6,715 nucleotides of DNA from CAYJKB01 sp964370625. Its GTDB lineage: Bacteria > Bacillota > Clostridia > Oscillospirales > Butyricicoccaceae. The stretch is from NCBI GenBank assembly GCA_964370625.1, contig CAYJKB010000071.1, positions 1 to 6,715 on the forward strand, read 5' to 3'. Of the stretch, positions 6,430 to 6,715 are shown one piece after another; the stretch's first letter is position 1; the number at the start of each line of letters is the position of its first letter. The notes beneath the pieces are model-generated. The model did not search any database, was not told where the DNA came from, and was given only the letters and a program-made list of their open reading frames with translations. The translations under genes and the position numbers were made by a program.

Positions 6430-6452
6430 AAAAGCGAGCTACTGCTCGCTTT
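6430..6452 (-). terminator. Hairpin between the CAT tRNA and tRNA-Trp
   Basis: AAAGCGAGC (6431-6439) and GCTCGCTTT (6444-6452) form a 9-bp perfect stem with a 4-nt loop directly after the CCA of the CAT tRNA. Read leftward it ends in UUUUUAU, so it has the form of an intrinsic terminator inside the tRNA cluster. It may attenuate tRNA-Trp expression or serve as a processing signal; no clear separate promoter for tRNA-Trp is visible behind it. Confidence 0.65.
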
Positions 6453-6529
6453 TGGTGGGCCTTCGGGGACTCGAACCCGGGACCTACCGGTTATGAGCCG
6501 GTTGCTCTAACCAACTGAGCTAAAGGCCC
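6453..6529 (-). tRNA. tRNA with anticodon CAT, probably tRNA-Ile2 (else elongator Met)
   Basis: The 77-nt minus-strand gene has acceptor GGGCCTT/AAGGCCC, D-arm GCTC-GAGC, anticodon stem ACCGG/CCGGT with loop CTCATAA, discriminator A and an encoded CCA. It is not an initiator, since the first acceptor pair is a normal G-C. The acceptor has C4-G69 and C5-G68, the pairs known to mark tRNA-Ile2 for lysidine formation by TilS in E. coli. As recalled, it also resembles Bacillus tRNA-Ile(CAU) more than elongator Met. An automatic call would likely say Met. One T-stem position, C50-C64, is mismatched. Confidence 0.9.
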
Positions 6530-6541
6530 TGATATTTTAAT

Positions 6542-6573
6542 AATTTACCACCATTAAATAATGGTGGTAAATT
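6542..6573 (-). terminator. Long hairpin between tRNA-Asn and the CAT tRNA
   Basis: AATTTACCACCATTA (6542-6556) and TAATGGTGGTAAATT (6559-6573) are perfect 15-bp inverted repeats with a 2-nt centre, starting 8 nt past the CCA of tRNA-Asn. Read leftward, the sequence after it is AT-rich but has no clean U-run. A processing or stability element is as likely as a terminator. Confidence 0.5.
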
Positions 6574-6581
6574 TATAAAAA

Positions 6582-6657
6582 TGGCTCCTCAAGTAAGACT
6601 CGAACTTACGACCCTGCGGTTAACAGCCGCATGCTCTACCGACTGAGCTATTGAGGA
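6582..6657 (-). tRNA. tRNA-Asn (anticodon GTT)
   Basis: The 76-nt minus-strand gene forms a complete cloverleaf. The acceptor TCCTCAA pairs with TTGAGGA, the anticodon stem TGCGG/CCGCA has loop CTGTTAA (anticodon GTT), and the T-arm is GTAAG-TTCGAGT-CTTAC. The discriminator is G and CCA is encoded. It starts only a few bases after the 5S rRNA, so it must be cut from the rRNA operon transcript. Confidence 0.96.
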
Positions 6658-6661
6658 ATAT

Positions 6662-6715
6662 GTGTAGGCGCTGACTTATCTTCCCGAGCCGTCTCCAGCT
6701 AAGTATTTTCAGCGT
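6662..6715 (-). rRNA. rrf: 5S rRNA, 3' part, cut by the window edge
   Basis: The minus strand from the window edge reads into the typical 3' half of a bacterial 5S rRNA. It has AATACTTAGCTGGAGACGG, then CTCGGGAAGATAAGTC, then AGCGCC before the end. The GCTG-GAGA-CGGC hairpin matches 5S helix IV. The exact 3' end cannot be fixed because its pairing partner, the 5' end, is outside the window; the position given is an estimate. With the tRNAs that follow, it shows that this is the downstream end of an rRNA operon. Confidence 0.85.

Noticed and set aside
1..6715. CRISPR array, insertion sequence or tRNA-targeted integration
   Set aside because: There are no regularly spaced repeats, no transposase or integrase frame, and no second copy of a tRNA 3' end in the window.

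Overview
The window is AT-rich DNA from a low-GC bacterium, most likely a Bacillota (Firmicutes) species. The evidence is strong AAGGAG/GGAGG ribosome sites before nearly every gene, sigma-A style promoters, U-tract terminators, and tRNA genes with encoded CCA ends. The 5S rRNA tail, an anaerobe-type hydroxyacyl-CoA dehydrogenase and the base composition would fit an AT-rich Negativicutes such as Megamonas. That placement is an inference from memory and was not tested.

Left part (1-3001, all minus strand). A likely transcription unit runs right to left. It starts at a good promoter (2973-3001) and a leader of about 130 nt, then a two-domain SnoaL/NTF2-like protein (1834-2835), then a sodium:solute symporter (126-1733), which also has its own candidate promoter. 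After the symporter comes a perfect 15-bp inverted repeat, then the first 18 codons of another gene cut by the window edge (1-54). The layout suggests uptake of a small organic solute plus a cytoplasmic enzyme or binding protein acting on it. The substrate cannot be read from the sequence.

Middle (3062-5451). A lysine- and asparagine-rich 219-residue protein of unknown function lies on the minus strand (3062-3721). Parts of it vaguely resemble a degenerate GIY-YIG domain. A 367-bp very AT-rich divergent spacer separates it from a plus-strand 3-hydroxyacyl-CoA dehydrogenase of 434 residues (4089-5393). That enzyme carries a second C-terminal HADH-type helical domain and stands alone, with no thiolase or crotonase beside it. 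A strong hairpin terminator follows.

Right part (5463-6715, minus strand). yebC (5515-6258), encoding the YebC/TACO1-family translation or regulatory factor, converges on the dehydrogenase, and each gene has its own terminator. Upstream of yebC is the tail of an rRNA operon: the 3' part of 5S rRNA at the window edge, then tRNA-Asn(GTT), a CAT-anticodon tRNA that looks like tRNA-Ile2 rather than Met, and tRNA-Trp(CCA). Each tRNA is followed by a hairpin.

Most of the window is ordinary chromosomal content, with no mobile element or CRISPR array. The points most worth a second look are the SnoaL/symporter unit with its palindrome and shared motif, the unknown 219-residue protein, and the identity of the CAT tRNA.
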